Source of the DNA: Diphasiastrum complanatum
Taxonomy: Eukaryota; Streptophyta; Lycopodiopsida; Lycopodiales; Lycopodiaceae
Assembly: GCA_029204225.1 (NCBI GenBank)
Contig: CM055092.1
Span: 18,002,886-18,066,885, forward strand
Direction: 5' to 3'
Length of the DNA: 64,000 nt
Shown here: positions 21,991-33,130 of the stretch, in pieces
Numbering within the stretch: position 1 is the stretch's first letter
Layout of the letters: each line of letters begins with the position of its first letter
Program-made: the position numbers and the translations under genes
Notes under the pieces: generated by a model
Databases searched by the model: none
Seen by the model: only the letters and a program-made list of their open reading frames with translations
Told to the model about the DNA's origin: nothing

Positions 21991-22738
21991 TGTTGGAGGG
22001 TTTGTGGATCCCAAGGCAACCCTAACCCTAGTTAATAAGTGAGGGATTTGGCACCCCATGTGTGTAAGTCCAACCCAATGATCATATAGTTATTTGATTA
22101 ATTAGAATGTTAATAAGAGGACTTTAGGCCTTTTTGCGGGACTTTAAATGTCGCAGGGCCTAAATGTCAAGTTAGTGAATAAAGTTGGTTTTCCCTCCAA
22201 TTTTGATGGTTTCCACACTTTTTTAATTTTGAATAAAAAGAGAGGCAAGATTGGACCAATAGGATTCAGAGGCCAGGTTCTTCCTCTCTACTATAAAAAG
22301 AGACCAACTCGAGTTGCTCCTGATGTTCATTTCCTCATTTCAATAAAGCAGATTGGTTCTCTTTAGAAATGGATTGATGAATGTCCTTGCTCCTCCTCTC
22401 TTTTCCTCCATTTCTCATGCTTTCTTTGGATTTTGCTAATTGTTGGACTTGATCATTATTGGGATTGCTATTTCTTATGCTTTTTGTGAGAGAGAGAGAG
22501 AAGAGTAAGCTTCTATCATTGTTGTGGATTTAGGGCTAATGGAAGTAGGGTTAATGGATCTAGTGTTAATGCTTAGTGTTAATGGATGTTAGTGTTAGAT
22601 CCTCCATTCATGTTGAAATCTGAACTATGCTATCGCTCTCATGGGAACGAACCTCCGCGTGACAACTAACTCCGTCTCTTTGATGCTAGGTTGACTAGAT
22701 CTTGGATTCAGGTTAGGCAAGGAAAGAAACCCACTACA
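21991..22738 (+). repeat. Gypsy LTR 2 (748 bp)
   Basis: TGTTGGAGGG to CCACTACA, a near-identical partner of LTR 1. The downstream bases ATTTTG are the same as those after LTR 1 (ATTTTGGTGCC), after which similarity stops. No target duplication can be tested, because the element's left end is itself a truncated copy. Confidence 0.9.
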
Positions 22739-23921
22739 ATTTTGCTGGTAAGCTAATAGCTGCATGCCTCTGATTTCTAGACAACATTGTAGATTGTAAA
22801 CACATACATTGGATGGGTCGATCCTATTCCAAGGACTTGATTCTTTTGAGGATGCAGGCAGGAGGACCTTACTTTCCCATTGCTATGTTATAAGCAGCAT
22901 AAGAGCTTTATACATTGAGTTGAGCCATACCTAGTGAGAAGGTCGTGAAGTAGGAGAGAGATTTAGCTGATTCTAGACAGTGGGTGGCATAGAACTCTAG
23001 CTTGCATTTTTCATTTATCATGCGACTGGTTCACTGTCAAATGTAATCTTATATCTGAATATCAGGATATATAGATATATCTGTTTTCATGCTTGAGTAT
23101 ATATATGCTGAATATGCTTCCTTTTGATCCTAGATATAGAAGGCAAGAGGAGCTCGCAGTCGGAAGATCCAAATGATTGCTCTCCGTAGTACCCGCTCAC
23201 CTTTTCAGATGGACGAAATTCGGATAGCAGAGAGTAACTATGCAAAGAGGGAGAGGGACATGGAAAAGACACAAGAACTAGATGATCAGACTTGTGAGAT
23301 CAACTCTAGGGGAGCAAGTGATGAAGAGGGATGCAATGCACGGAAAAAGCATGCCTCTCAAAGGAGCAGTTTGCACTTTTAGAAGAAAGCTTCAAAGAAC
23401 ACAGCACGCTGAATCAGGTATATTATAGTGTTCCTAAGTTGAAGCTTTTACTTAACCATGATTGCACATTCATCATTCAATCTGATGGTTTTTCTTATGT
23501 CTATTCCTAATCTTTGAATATGGCAATTCTACTCAACTGGCTCATATTCAAAGAGATGAGAGTCTGTGATCTCATCATTTGCAAAAGGTTGTAGCAGCTA
23601 TTTCCAAATCCTACTTTCCAAGTTCCAATCAATATTGGACGAAGCCGCAAGCGCTAGATTAACTAAGCCATGGCTACGATTGATGTGAGATAGTTTAGTA
23701 GCATGTTCTACTAGAAGCTGTCATGTATTCTTATAAATAATTATATTGCTTCATTACTAATACTAATGTGATTTAGACTCCACAAAGTATAGGAAATCAT
23801 ATTGAGAGTGACTGGATGCTTGCTTGTTGATCAGAATGCTGCCAAATTTCTACATCAAGTGGATTTAAATGCCTTCTACGCATCCTTCCAATCTGGGCGG
23901 CAGATGATCCGCCATCGCAGT

Positions 23922-23933
<12 letters not shown>
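22739..23933. other. Interval without a recognised gene
   Basis: Short ORFs at about 23087-23382 show no motif I recognise. This flank could contain the lost last exon of the P450, because the gypsy array begins inside its last intron, but no P450 C-terminal sequence was found. Confidence 0.35.

Positions 23934-23979
<46 letters not shown>
23934..23979. repeat. (CT)n microsatellite
   Basis: About 46 bp of CT dinucleotides with one TTT interruption. It creates a spurious Arg/Glu-rich ORF on the minus strand. Confidence 0.95.
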
Positions 23980-25144
23980 AGTTGTCCTTGCAAATGAATG
24001 TTCATGTACTGTCTTCACGGTTCAAAAATGATCATTGAGGGCGATGTTAAGTATTGCGAGATTGAAGAATATGCAGATTGTCAATCTAAAGTGAGTTGGT
24101 TTATGTTGAGTAGTGCTGTTTTAGAAAACTTAAGCGGCAAGCACTCCGATTTCTTAAAGGCTTAAATAAAATTGTTATGCTCATTTGATGTGGTTCATGC
24201 CCTACATGTCGTGTTGTATTTAGGTGCAAATTTCAAACCCTCATTATCATTGATGCACTGAAATGAAAGTTAACGACAAGAAGCACTGCATATGTGTTGA
24301 GGAAAAGGGGATGGAGATGGGAGGCAAAGGAGATACAGGCCTCCAATATGAAGGTGAACCTCTTCTTAGAGATGTTGGTCATCAAGACGAGAGTCACTAC
24401 TTAATGTGTGGCTATCATTGAAATCAGAGGGGAAAATGTGCAAGGACGGATGAATCTAAATGTGGTACATGGAGGGGGCGGGTGTGAATGCACACACAAA
24501 GTTGGAAAACTAGTAATTGTACACTAAGAAACTCTAGGAAGGTGGCATGTATAAATTTTTTTTTTCATACAGGCTTGTGAATTACACTTCTAAATTCTAA
24601 TAAAATGCTTTGACATGATTAAAACAAATGACCTTAAATAGATATGATTAAGGACCACAAATGAGTATAGATGCTCTTAATTTGATTGCAATGACATGGA
24701 TAAGAGCAACAACCAAGTTGTTGGTGGAAAAGCTACTCCACAGGTAGGGAAGAAAATGAATGAGGTGTCTTGGTTGGATGACAAGTCTTTGATGCTCTTT
24801 TGCATGAATGTACAACAAATAAAAGTGCTAGGAGAGAATGCATTAATTGAATTAGAAAACTCATTGACAATATTTTAAATATGGCCATTCCATTTTAAAT
24901 GAATAACATAAATTTAAATAAAATGTGGATAATTGTACCACATGATTTTTGACACAAAAAAAGGATTGGTTAGCCAAAAAAGCCACATGAAATCAACCTT
25001 TAAACATCACATTTGTCTTGCTGGAATTCAAAAGAAGCTATTGCCTTCTTTACAATAATCTCTTCCCTCTTAGATAATATCCATGGCACCTTTGGAAGCA
25101 CAATTCTAATCATTTGTGCCCATAAGCATGCCATTCTCTAAATT
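23980..25144. other. AT-rich interval without a recognised gene
   Basis: Contains a 60-codon ORF (24696-24878) with no family motif. Nothing else was recognised. Confidence 0.35.
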
Positions 25145-25440
25145 TCTCATTAGGCGTCCCTAAACCATAAACCCCAAATCCCTTATCCGAAACCCTAAAC
25201 GCTAATTACCACAATCCTTACCCTACATACTAAACCCCAAACTATTGACTCTAAATCCCAAGCCCTAACCCTTAGCCAAAACCCTAAATGCTAATTACCA
25301 CAGTCCGTACCCTGCATACTAAACCCCAAACTATTGACTCTAAATCCCAAAATTTTCTTAGATCCCTTATCCTAGATCCCTAGACCACTTATCCTCGATC
25401 CTAAACCCCAAACCTCTTATCCTAAATGCTCAACTCAATA
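25145..25440. repeat. Degenerate telomere-like tract with an internal duplication
   Basis: CCCTAAA-type units (the plant telomere repeat is TTTAGGG) recur irregularly as CCCTAAAC, AAACCCTAAA and TAAACCCCAAA. A block of about 70 bp beginning GCTAATTACCACA occurs at about 25201 and again at about 25290, 89 bp apart. It is interstitial, not a telomere end. Confidence 0.7.
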
Positions 25441-25475
25441 ACCCAAACTCCTTACCTTAGAAGGAAAGATGTAAA

Positions 25476-25478
<3 letters not shown>

Positions 25479-25566
<88 letters not shown>
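25479..25566. repeat. (GA)n microsatellite, about 88 bp
   Basis: Pure GA dinucleotide repeat next to the telomere-like tract. Confidence 0.98.
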
Positions 25567-25569
<3 letters not shown>

Positions 25570-26400
25570 TTAATTGTTAATTGTTAAAATATAGAGATTT
25601 AGATGTCAGAATGATGAATGTGATGATAATGAAAGAATCATGATTGCAATAAGGAATGATGTTAGAATGTGTGTGTGAGAGAGAGAGATAGTATGTGTTA
25701 TTTTAGAATTGTGTGTAGGTGGCAAAGCATGAAAGATTTGAATAGTCATTAAATTTCCCATTCTAGAAAGGTGTATAGCCATTAGTTTTCTTCCGTTAAA
25801 GACAAGGTTCTAATATAGGAAGATAAACTATTCATGGTGAGATATAGAGTTGACACAAGTTCCTTAGAAGTGTTTAAACTCACTAAAATTCTAGTGTAAA
25901 GAGAACCAAGAGGTGCCTCTACTCGATATACCGAATTCTGACCAGGAGTCACATATCCAATACCAGATCATGTTCTTAAAAATCTAAGAATTGAGTATGA
26001 TAGAAAAAGTTGTTCTATTTCTCTAAAAGAGAACAAGATACTTATAAAACTAGCAGCTGATATCTCTGTCTGAATTACGCTTCTGCTGATAAAAGCAGTA
26101 AGCATTGATAGCAAAACTCTAAATGAACTCTAAAGAACTAAGCTATAATGCTCAAGAGTGTTAAAGCTTGAAAGCTTGAGAAACCTGCTACAAATAACTT
26201 CAATGCTTGCTTCAATTGAAATTAAACTGATATACATATGAATAGCTATTTATACCAAGCAAATTCAACAATGTCCAATAGTAGGACAACTAACTAGGTC
26301 GTAGATCATAATGGCCAATGGGCTTTAGTGAGCTGGCATACATCTAGTTAGTACTTCTTGGAAATTTACTTGCTATAGGGTTAGGGCAAGTCTTTAGCTT
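25567..26400. other. AT-rich interval, possible copia flank
   Basis: No gene recognised. It lies on the 3' side of the minus-strand copia remnant and might include degraded pol or LTR sequence, but no boundary or repeat partner was found. Confidence 0.3.
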
Positions 26401-27500
26401 CAAAATGAGTGGAACAATTAATTGTCATTCAACGACATGACCAAATTGCCCGAAGTCTCCGAAGTAGCCGAAGTGGCCGAAGTCACTAAAGTGGACGAAG
26501 TCCCTTCAATAGGAATAGTCAATGTTCGTACTAGAAAGTTCGACTATATGAGCTTTGCCCTTACCTTTGAGGTCGATAAACTAATCTTTGATGAAGACGA
26601 CATCCCGACTAGTAAATTTCTTCAACTTGATAGAATCATACAGCTTATAAGCTTGATCTGAAGTAGTGGAGCTGATAAAAATTGATTTGGTACTTTGGAA
26701 GGCGAGCTTCTCCTTGAGATCATGCGGTATTTGTTCATAAGCGATACATCCAAAAACTCGTAAGTTCGCTAAAGAAGATTTGGAGCTTGTCCAAATTTCA
26801 AATGGTGTTTTGTCTGAGAGGACTTTAATACTCTGAATGTAAGCTGCAGTTGAAACTGCTTTAGCCCAAAAGGACTTCAAAAGTGTCACATGTGCTAGCA
26901 TGCACTTTGTCGATTCGACTAAGGTTCTGTTCTTTCTCTCAGCAAGACCATTCGACTGAATTCGGAATAGATGTATTCTCCCCCATTGTTAGACCTCAGT
27001 GCTTTAATTCTTTTGCCAGATTGATTTTCTCTTTGAATTATCAAAACTTGTTGAAAGCCTCTGATTTTTGCTTAATGAAATAAACAACTGTTCTTCTAGA
27101 ATATTCATCAATAAAGGTAATAAAATACTTTGCATCAAGCAATGACAAAGTTTGCGTTGGACCACATATATTTGAATGAACAACATCTAGCAAATCTTTT
27201 GTTGCATGCCTATGACTTGATCTAAAGGGGATCCTAGTCGGCTTTCCAAGGATGCAGCTATGACAGACAAGGAGTTCAACTTTGTCGGTTGGATAGTCGA
27301 TATCATGTGCTAGGAATTTATTAAAAATGTATCAAACAAATGTATGATTCAAGTGTCCTAAAAGATGATGCCATTGTAACTGCTTTATTGAAAAGAACAA
27401 AGGTTTTCAAGGCTGAATAGTATCAGAATAACAATGTGCCAATCTATATAAGTATCCATGTCTCTTGCTGAGTGCAAAGATCTTGCTTTTCCTATCGATA
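26400..27500 (-). pseudogene. copia integrase remnant (a family distinct from A)
   Basis: Minus strand: CHSCILGKPTRIPF (end of the zinc-binding region, about 27260-27220), LLDVVHSNICGP, YFITFIDEYSRRTVVYFI (first Asp region), a damaged NGGE region, ERKNRTLVES (catalytic Glu), WAKAVSTAAYIQ, TPFEIWTSSK, NLRVFGCIAYEQIP and FTSRDVVF (to about 26581). The region near 26440-26510 has a degenerate CCGAAGTNN repeat, which would be a Thr/Ser-rich linker before RT. Frameshifts and stops are present. The sequence is clearly different from family A, and no RT or LTR was found. Confidence 0.8.
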
Positions 27501-27639
27501 ATTTGGCATTGGTTTGACTAAAACTCTATCTTTTGACCTGAATCCGTTATTCTACTTACTAATAATAGATTGGTAGACCTATTTAGACTCCTCCCCAGCC
27601 TCACAAGAACACATATAGCAAATATCCACGCAAATATCA

Positions 27640-28140
27640 ACGCACAATACAAAGGAGGACGTGCAGGCAAAAAAATTCGCGTGGATACAGCCAGGGATTG
27701 GCATGGATATACGCGTGGATACAAGCTCGTGGATTATCCACGCGTGGATGTTCCACGCAAATGTCTTTTCCGGTAGCAGATCGGCCGGATGTCGTGAAAT
27801 TCAAAATGCGTAGATTATCCACATGTGGATTATCCACACCAAGTCTAACTACCGGCAGTCGGGCAAACCTCCGACACCCAGAGCCGGAAATAGGAATTCT
27901 AATTTCGTGTGGATAATCCACGCCATAGTAAAAACTTAAATAAAAAAGGCTCGGCTTCGCGTGGATACTGCATGGATAATTATCCATGTGTGGATTATCC
28001 ATGCAAAATTCACTTTATCCATGCAAAATCCAGAGAGTTGAGGCCGTGGATACCACGTGGATAATTTTTTATTTATATCCACGCGGTATCCACACAAAAA
28101 GGTTTCTGGAATTTGCATGGATTATCCACGCAAAATTTTT
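27640..28140. repeat. Left subterminal palindrome cluster
   Basis: At least ten copies or variants of a GTGGAT-x-ATCCAC palindrome, for example TGGATTATCCACGCGTGGAT at about 27730 and GTGGATTATCCAC near 27825, spaced irregularly. Such motifs are known as transposase binding sites in CACTA elements; that role is inferred here. Confidence 0.75.
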
Positions 28141-29043
28141 TGTCCAAAAAAAAAACGTTTGGTGCGAACCAAAATGTGATTCGCTCCAAAAGTAGAGGCT
28201 ACTTTTTATTTTTGTGTTGTGTGAGAGAGAGAAAAAGAGAGTATAGATGGGAGTGAGAATGAGATGAGGATGAATGTGAGTGAGAAGATTGATATTGTTT
28301 AGGATTTTAAGTTCATTGATGGATGTTAATAGTATGTGTTTTGTGATCATTAGTTTTAAGATCTTTTTTGTTTGTGATGTAGGTTTGCATATGAAAAATG
28401 AAAAATGAGCTTTCATTGCAAAGGATTCAAAGATCAAGTGCATGCAAAAGGAAAAGCAAAGATTGCAAAACAATGGAGATACAATAGTAAAGGTAAATTC
28501 ACATTTATTTTGATTCATTTGATATTTAGTTGATAACTTAATGTGTTATCTATTTCCATTACTTTTTATTGTGCATTCTAGCATGCAAATCATGTGCTGA
28601 AATAGATACATTGCATTGAATTCATCAATGGATACATTTGCATTGCATAGATGTGCATTATATAGACTATACATTGCCTTGAATACATCAATAGATGTGC
28701 ATTCAATAGACTATACATTTGCATTCATGGATTAAAAATATATGCATTCAAAATTTTTGCAAATATGATGTGATGCCAAAACATTATATTGATTGAATTA
28801 AAAACAAGTACATTGATGAGAGAATAAATTCTCTCTTCCTACATTGCCTTCTACAAGGTCTTACATTCAACCCCTTCTCTCTCATTCACATACTCTTCCA
28901 CGTTCTCTTCCACATTCTCTTCCACATCACAAACACTTGAAGTTGTAGAGCCTCTCTACAAAATAGAATCAAAGATTTAATTAAATTTAGATTAAACTTA
29001 CTTGCAAACCACAAAGTAAACAATCACAAAACAATAAAGGCTA

Positions 29044-29907
29044 AGAGTTTACGATTGGAAACAATCCATGGGATTCCATAAAAGCCTTAAGGCTGGCATA
29101 TCCACGATCGTAACCTTGCTTGTACTCCGCGGCGGTCATGTGTCTTCCAAAATCACTAAGCTACATTCAACAAAAAAACATAGTTTAGCAATAAAAACAT
29201 TAACAATCTCACTACAAAAATAGAATCGTATTAAAAAATAATGCACTTACAAATTGGGCCTCTAGATTGCCCCTTCCTCCCGATCCCAAGTGACTTTGGC
29301 CATGTTTTAAGAGCTTCTCGACAGTAGCCATACATTGTAGTTCATACTTTTGGGGATTGTTTTGCAACAATTCCCCTTTCACCTTCCTCCCATCCCTTTT
29401 GGAGCACCATCCAGGCTTCGTGGGATACTTGGGATTCCTCACGGCTCTTCTCATCAATTGCCTTTTGTTTCGAATCCAAAGGCACATTGTATTCAAGGCC
29501 CAAGTCCTACTAAAAGCATTGGATTAAGGGAATTCAAAATACAAAGTCTCTATTATTTTATTTTTGTCGTCAAGCGATTGGGAGGACCAATCGATCATGT
29601 AATCTTTACCAAAATATAAAACAACTAAATCACGCAAACGGGCATGAACTACATTGCCACGCGTATTTTTTATAACTCCACTACGTGGATGAAGATCATA
29701 ATACACACTACACGATTCTTGGGAAGGGGCTCCTTCGGAAGCTCTTCTCTCGCCTGAAGAATATAACACAAGATTTTTTATTCTATCTCTATGTTGAGGA
29801 GATAGATTCTCAAACCACTCTTGATTATATTCTTCGGGCTCCTGACGAGCTCTTCTCCTAGATAGTCTCCCACTTGACCTTCCACTTGACCTACCACTTG
29901 AAGACAT
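29044..29907 (-). pseudogene. CACTA second ORF (TnpA/Transposase_24-like)
   Basis: Exon 1 starts at 29907 with MSSSGRSSGR, a Ser/Arg-rich start, then WFENLSPQHRDRIKNL and DLVVLYFGKDYMID. A TAA at about 29524 interrupts a frame that then continues in register with LWIRNKRQLMRRAV, GWCSKRDGRKVKGEL and HLGSGGRGNLEAQF, up to a GTAAGTG donor. A further exon (about 29160-29050) reads SDFGRHMTAAEYKQGY and KAFMESHG. The WCSKRDW-like and LGSGG blocks match the ORF at 52.8-53.5 kb with the same splice position. This family accompanies plant En/Spm transposases. The single in-frame stop suggests recent decay. Confidence 0.7.
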
Positions 29908-30310
29908 TGTATCAAAGAAAAACTTTAAAAGCTAGAAAGTAGTGGAGAATGGGAGTGAAAGAGTATTGAAGACTTTTAGATTAGAAGAGTAAGCAATGAA
30001 TAGAAAGCAATAGATTAATAGTAAGCAAGAACAAAGAAGATCAATAGAGCAAGCAAAAGCAAAAGCAATATCACTAGCAATGAAGAGCAACCAAAAGCAA
30101 GCAAGCAAGCAAACAAGATCTATAGAGCTTAGAAGAGCAATAGCAAGCAAGAGCACTAAACACTAGATTAGAAAACCTATAAAACTTGAAAGCAAAAGAA
30201 GAGGGGCAAGAATGCTCACGCAAATGCCATTTTATTGGCATTCAAGTTTCGCGTGGATTATCCACGCGATATCCACGCATTTTTTTTTCTCTCTTGGCAC
30301 GTGAGAGGGT

Positions 30311-31380
30311 CCCTCACATGGGCTGGCATGCTTCAAATGTCATTCAATATTCTCATAATCTTTTCTAGATTTTATGAGAATATTTTATTGTAGGATTTTA
30401 CATTAAATATATTTTTTAATATGATGGAATGTAAAAAAATCAATTCAAAGATCATTATGGTAGTATTTAATTGTTAAAACTAGTTTTATATTGTTATAAA
30501 TTTTATTTTTCTTGAGATTTGACATACAAGAGAAAATCATGAGATAAGAAATAGTACAATTATTATTAAACAAGTAATTTGACAAGTTTTTTAAGATTTT
30601 ATGACACAATATTATGTCAAATCAGTGATGTCATAAAACATTTAGTTTATTAATAATCTAGGTGTCATAGATTTGATATAATTTGATGACATAATTACAT
30701 GGTCAAATTTTTTTTTTTTTTGTTTTTGTCATGTGGCCTCTTGAATGGTTGCATGGGATCATTTAGATTCATGATCAAAAGCATTTATGTTATATTGAGG
30801 ACCTTAGTGATATGTGGACTATATGATAAATCTTTTTGATTGTTGGTGTGTGACCTATATAACCTTATATAAAATCATAGTAATTACTTGAAATATCATT
30901 TAGCATTGTAATAAAGATGTTGATCAATGGTGTGTTATCTAGTATGTGATTTCTTGCATAAAAGCAACTCAAATGAGTGATTGAGTGGGCAATGAATCAA
31001 TTGAGTATATGACTGATTGTTTGATTTTGATCATTCCATCTTGAAAGAAAGATCGAGTGAGATCATCACTCATCTTAGACAAGAGTTTAAACTGAGAGCT
31101 TCGAACACTGACTGCTATGTGGTTTTTAAATTAGTTGAGATAGGCCTACACGCACTATCTACTAATGTCTAACAATTGTCAGTATGAACCTCATTTTTAT
31201 TGCTCGTCATGTGTTGCCCCACCCAAGCAATTTTCTTGATAACAATGTTACTAGAATATTAGATTTACATTAAGCATAAGTAGAATATACATGGATTAGA
31301 TGTTGGCATGTCTTTAACAAATTTTATTATATTTGTTCAGAACATATGGTCTCATATTGACTACTTATGATGTGGTATAG
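30311..31380. other. AT-rich interval without a recognised gene
   Basis: Low-complexity AT-rich DNA. The right subterminal palindrome of the preceding element ends just before it. No ORF with motifs was seen. Confidence 0.4.
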
Positions 31381-31969
31381 AGTAGCTGGCTACAGTGTGT
31401 GTATGTCATCGATGATGTCATCATCGTCAGATAATGATTCATCTCATGATCGCAACAGCAGGTATATATTGTTACTGATATTGACATCAATTGCACTTTA
31501 TTTGTTATTTGAATATGAGTGTATAATTTTTCTCGCAAATTTATTCTTACAATGACATTTGATTGGAATTATGAATTTTAGGAAAATTATCGTACCTCCA
31601 TGTGATTTAGAGAAAGAATAAAGAATTGAGCTCTATCATAGAAAAAAGGAGCAATCAAAACTATTGATTGGTTCATCTTCAAGCTCTTCCATCAGTCGAT
31701 GTAGACCGCCTATTGATCCATCACATGTATATATATTGATTTATGCCATAATTTTTTTATTTGTAATAATGATGTAATCTGATTTGCTCTTTGGATATAG
31801 TATATTGCTCTTTGGAAAGCCAAGACACCACTCCATCACAAATGAAGGTTGAAAATGCACTAAATGTACAAAGACTATTTTGTCAATTTTTGTAACATGT
31901 TACAATTCGTCACATGTTAGAATTTGTCAATTTTCACTTGAATGACACTGAAAGAATTTGTGCAATTTG

Positions 31970-32118
31970 CAATTGGATTATTGGACCAGTTTCAACCAGA
32001 ATATAATGAGAGGATACCATGTACATGCACACAATGCAAAGGCCTTAGGATTTGGACAAGGAGGATTGTCAACGATCATATTTGGGCCAATGGAGTGCAC
32101 ACAGAGCATCCAAGAGTA
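31970..32118 (+). pseudogene. CACTA transposase-associated zinc-binding exon
   Basis: Reads FVQFAIGLLDQF, then IPCTCTQCKG, IVNDHIWANGVHTEHPR and a GTATG donor. Two closely spaced Cys pairs followed by an H-I-W-x-x-G segment match the N-terminal transposase-associated domain of plant TNP2 genes. The element at 52 kb has the same block (CTCLKCDGQKMHERH, ENHLWKFG). Confidence 0.7.
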
Positions 32119-32453
32119 TGAGAGCTAAACTCTTTACAGTGTTTTTTGGAAATGCTTTAATCTTTTGACCCTTAGGACACTTCAAGTATACTTTGGCCAA
32201 TAAATATTGAGCGATAGGATGAGTGTCACGATACTTTGAAGTTAATCTCTCACTTGCTTCTAAAAGGAAAAATCCAAATATAATATTTAGATGAAGTTAA
32301 TCTCTCACTTTCTTCTAAAAGGAAAAATCCAAATAGAATGATTAGATGAAGTTAATCTCTCACTTACTTCTAAAAAAAAAAAATCCAAATAGATGATCAG
32401 ATGTAATTAATTTTGATTTCCATATTCGATCGCCCATAATAGACTCATTCACG

Positions 32454-32456
<3 letters not shown>

Positions 32457-32538
<82 letters not shown>
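32457..32538. repeat. (GA)n microsatellite, about 82 bp
   Basis: Pure GA repeat between the zinc-binding exon and the SET-like ORF. It yields a false Ser/Leu-repeat ORF on the minus strand. Confidence 0.98.
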
Positions 32539-32540
<2 letters not shown>

Positions 32541-32870
32541 ATGAAAGAGTTAAAGGTAAGCAACACTCCCAATTCTAGGAAGGTGCGTAGCCCTTGTTTT
32601 TTTCCGTTAAAGGCGTGGTTCAAATGTTTTTTGTTGGAAGATGAGTTCCACAAAAAGGCCCAAAAGTCGCAGGGAGAGAGCATGTGGTGACATTCTGTAG
32701 TAGGATATATTCGTGTGGTTCGGGAGTTTTGATTAGCACTCTATGATGTTCTCTCTGTTTTTCTCTTCATGTGTGTTTAGGGTCAGTGTGGGTGGGTGTG
32801 TGTGTTTGTGTGTGTGTTTCATGCTACTGGTTTAAGGTTTGTGTTATATATTAATTTATGTTTCATGCTT

Positions 32871-32879
32871 GAGAGAGCG

Positions 32880-32938
<59 letters not shown>
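32871..32938. repeat. (GA)n microsatellite, about 68 bp
   Basis: GA repeat with GC interruptions at its start, just upstream of the SET-like ORF. The ORFs on both strands are artefacts of the repeat. Confidence 0.98.
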
Positions 32939-32941
<3 letters not shown>

Positions 32942-33130
32942 TAATACATCTAACATTTTCAACTTTTGTAGAAGAAGGACCATAAGTTGGTTTGAAGAAA
33001 AAGAGTTGCAAGAGAGATCAAGAATATTATTGACTGGATAAATCACACGAATATTGATTTTGGATCATCATTGGCCCTAGATGATGCTCTTATTGATGAT
33101 GACCCCTTGCATGATATAATTAGTTCGTCA

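Larger units (their letters stand above)
13085..22738 (+). mobile_element. Ty3/gypsy retrotransposon with a long extra 3' ORF (defective)
   Basis: The order is LTR (13085-13830), PBS, a leader rich in AACCTTCGCC-type motifs (13860-15050), gag (15053-16060), an inverted gag segment (about 16070-16915), the RNase H end and integrase (16918-18250), a second motif-rich stretch (18470-18840), the extra ORF (19019-21940), PPT (21979-21987) and LTR (21991-22738). Protease, reverse transcriptase and most of RNase H are missing. The PBS and the extra ORF between pol and the 3' LTR resemble Tat/Ogre-like plant elements, but clade assignment would need an RT tree and the RT is gone. Confidence 0.85.
27590..30310. 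mobile_element. CACTA-like element with palindromic subterminal repeats
   Basis: Palindromic motifs of the form GTGGATTATCCACGC are dense at 27640-28140 and recur at 30248-30282. Between them is one minus-strand gene like the second ORF of the CACTA element at 52.6-53.6 kb. Clustered subterminal repeats at both ends are typical of CACTA/En-Spm elements. Terminal CACTA repeats and 3-bp target duplications were not found, and no TNP2 transposase is present, so it would be non-autonomous. Confidence 0.6.

Noticed and set aside
29209-29222. CACTACAAAAATAG as a CACTA terminus
   Set aside because: It lies in an intron-like gap inside the second-ORF gene, well inside the palindromic repeats, with no inverted partner found.
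32360-33046. Ser/Leu- or Arg/Glu-repeat ORFs over the GA tracts
   Set aside because: They are translations of (GA)n dinucleotides on both strands and have no flanking coding signal.
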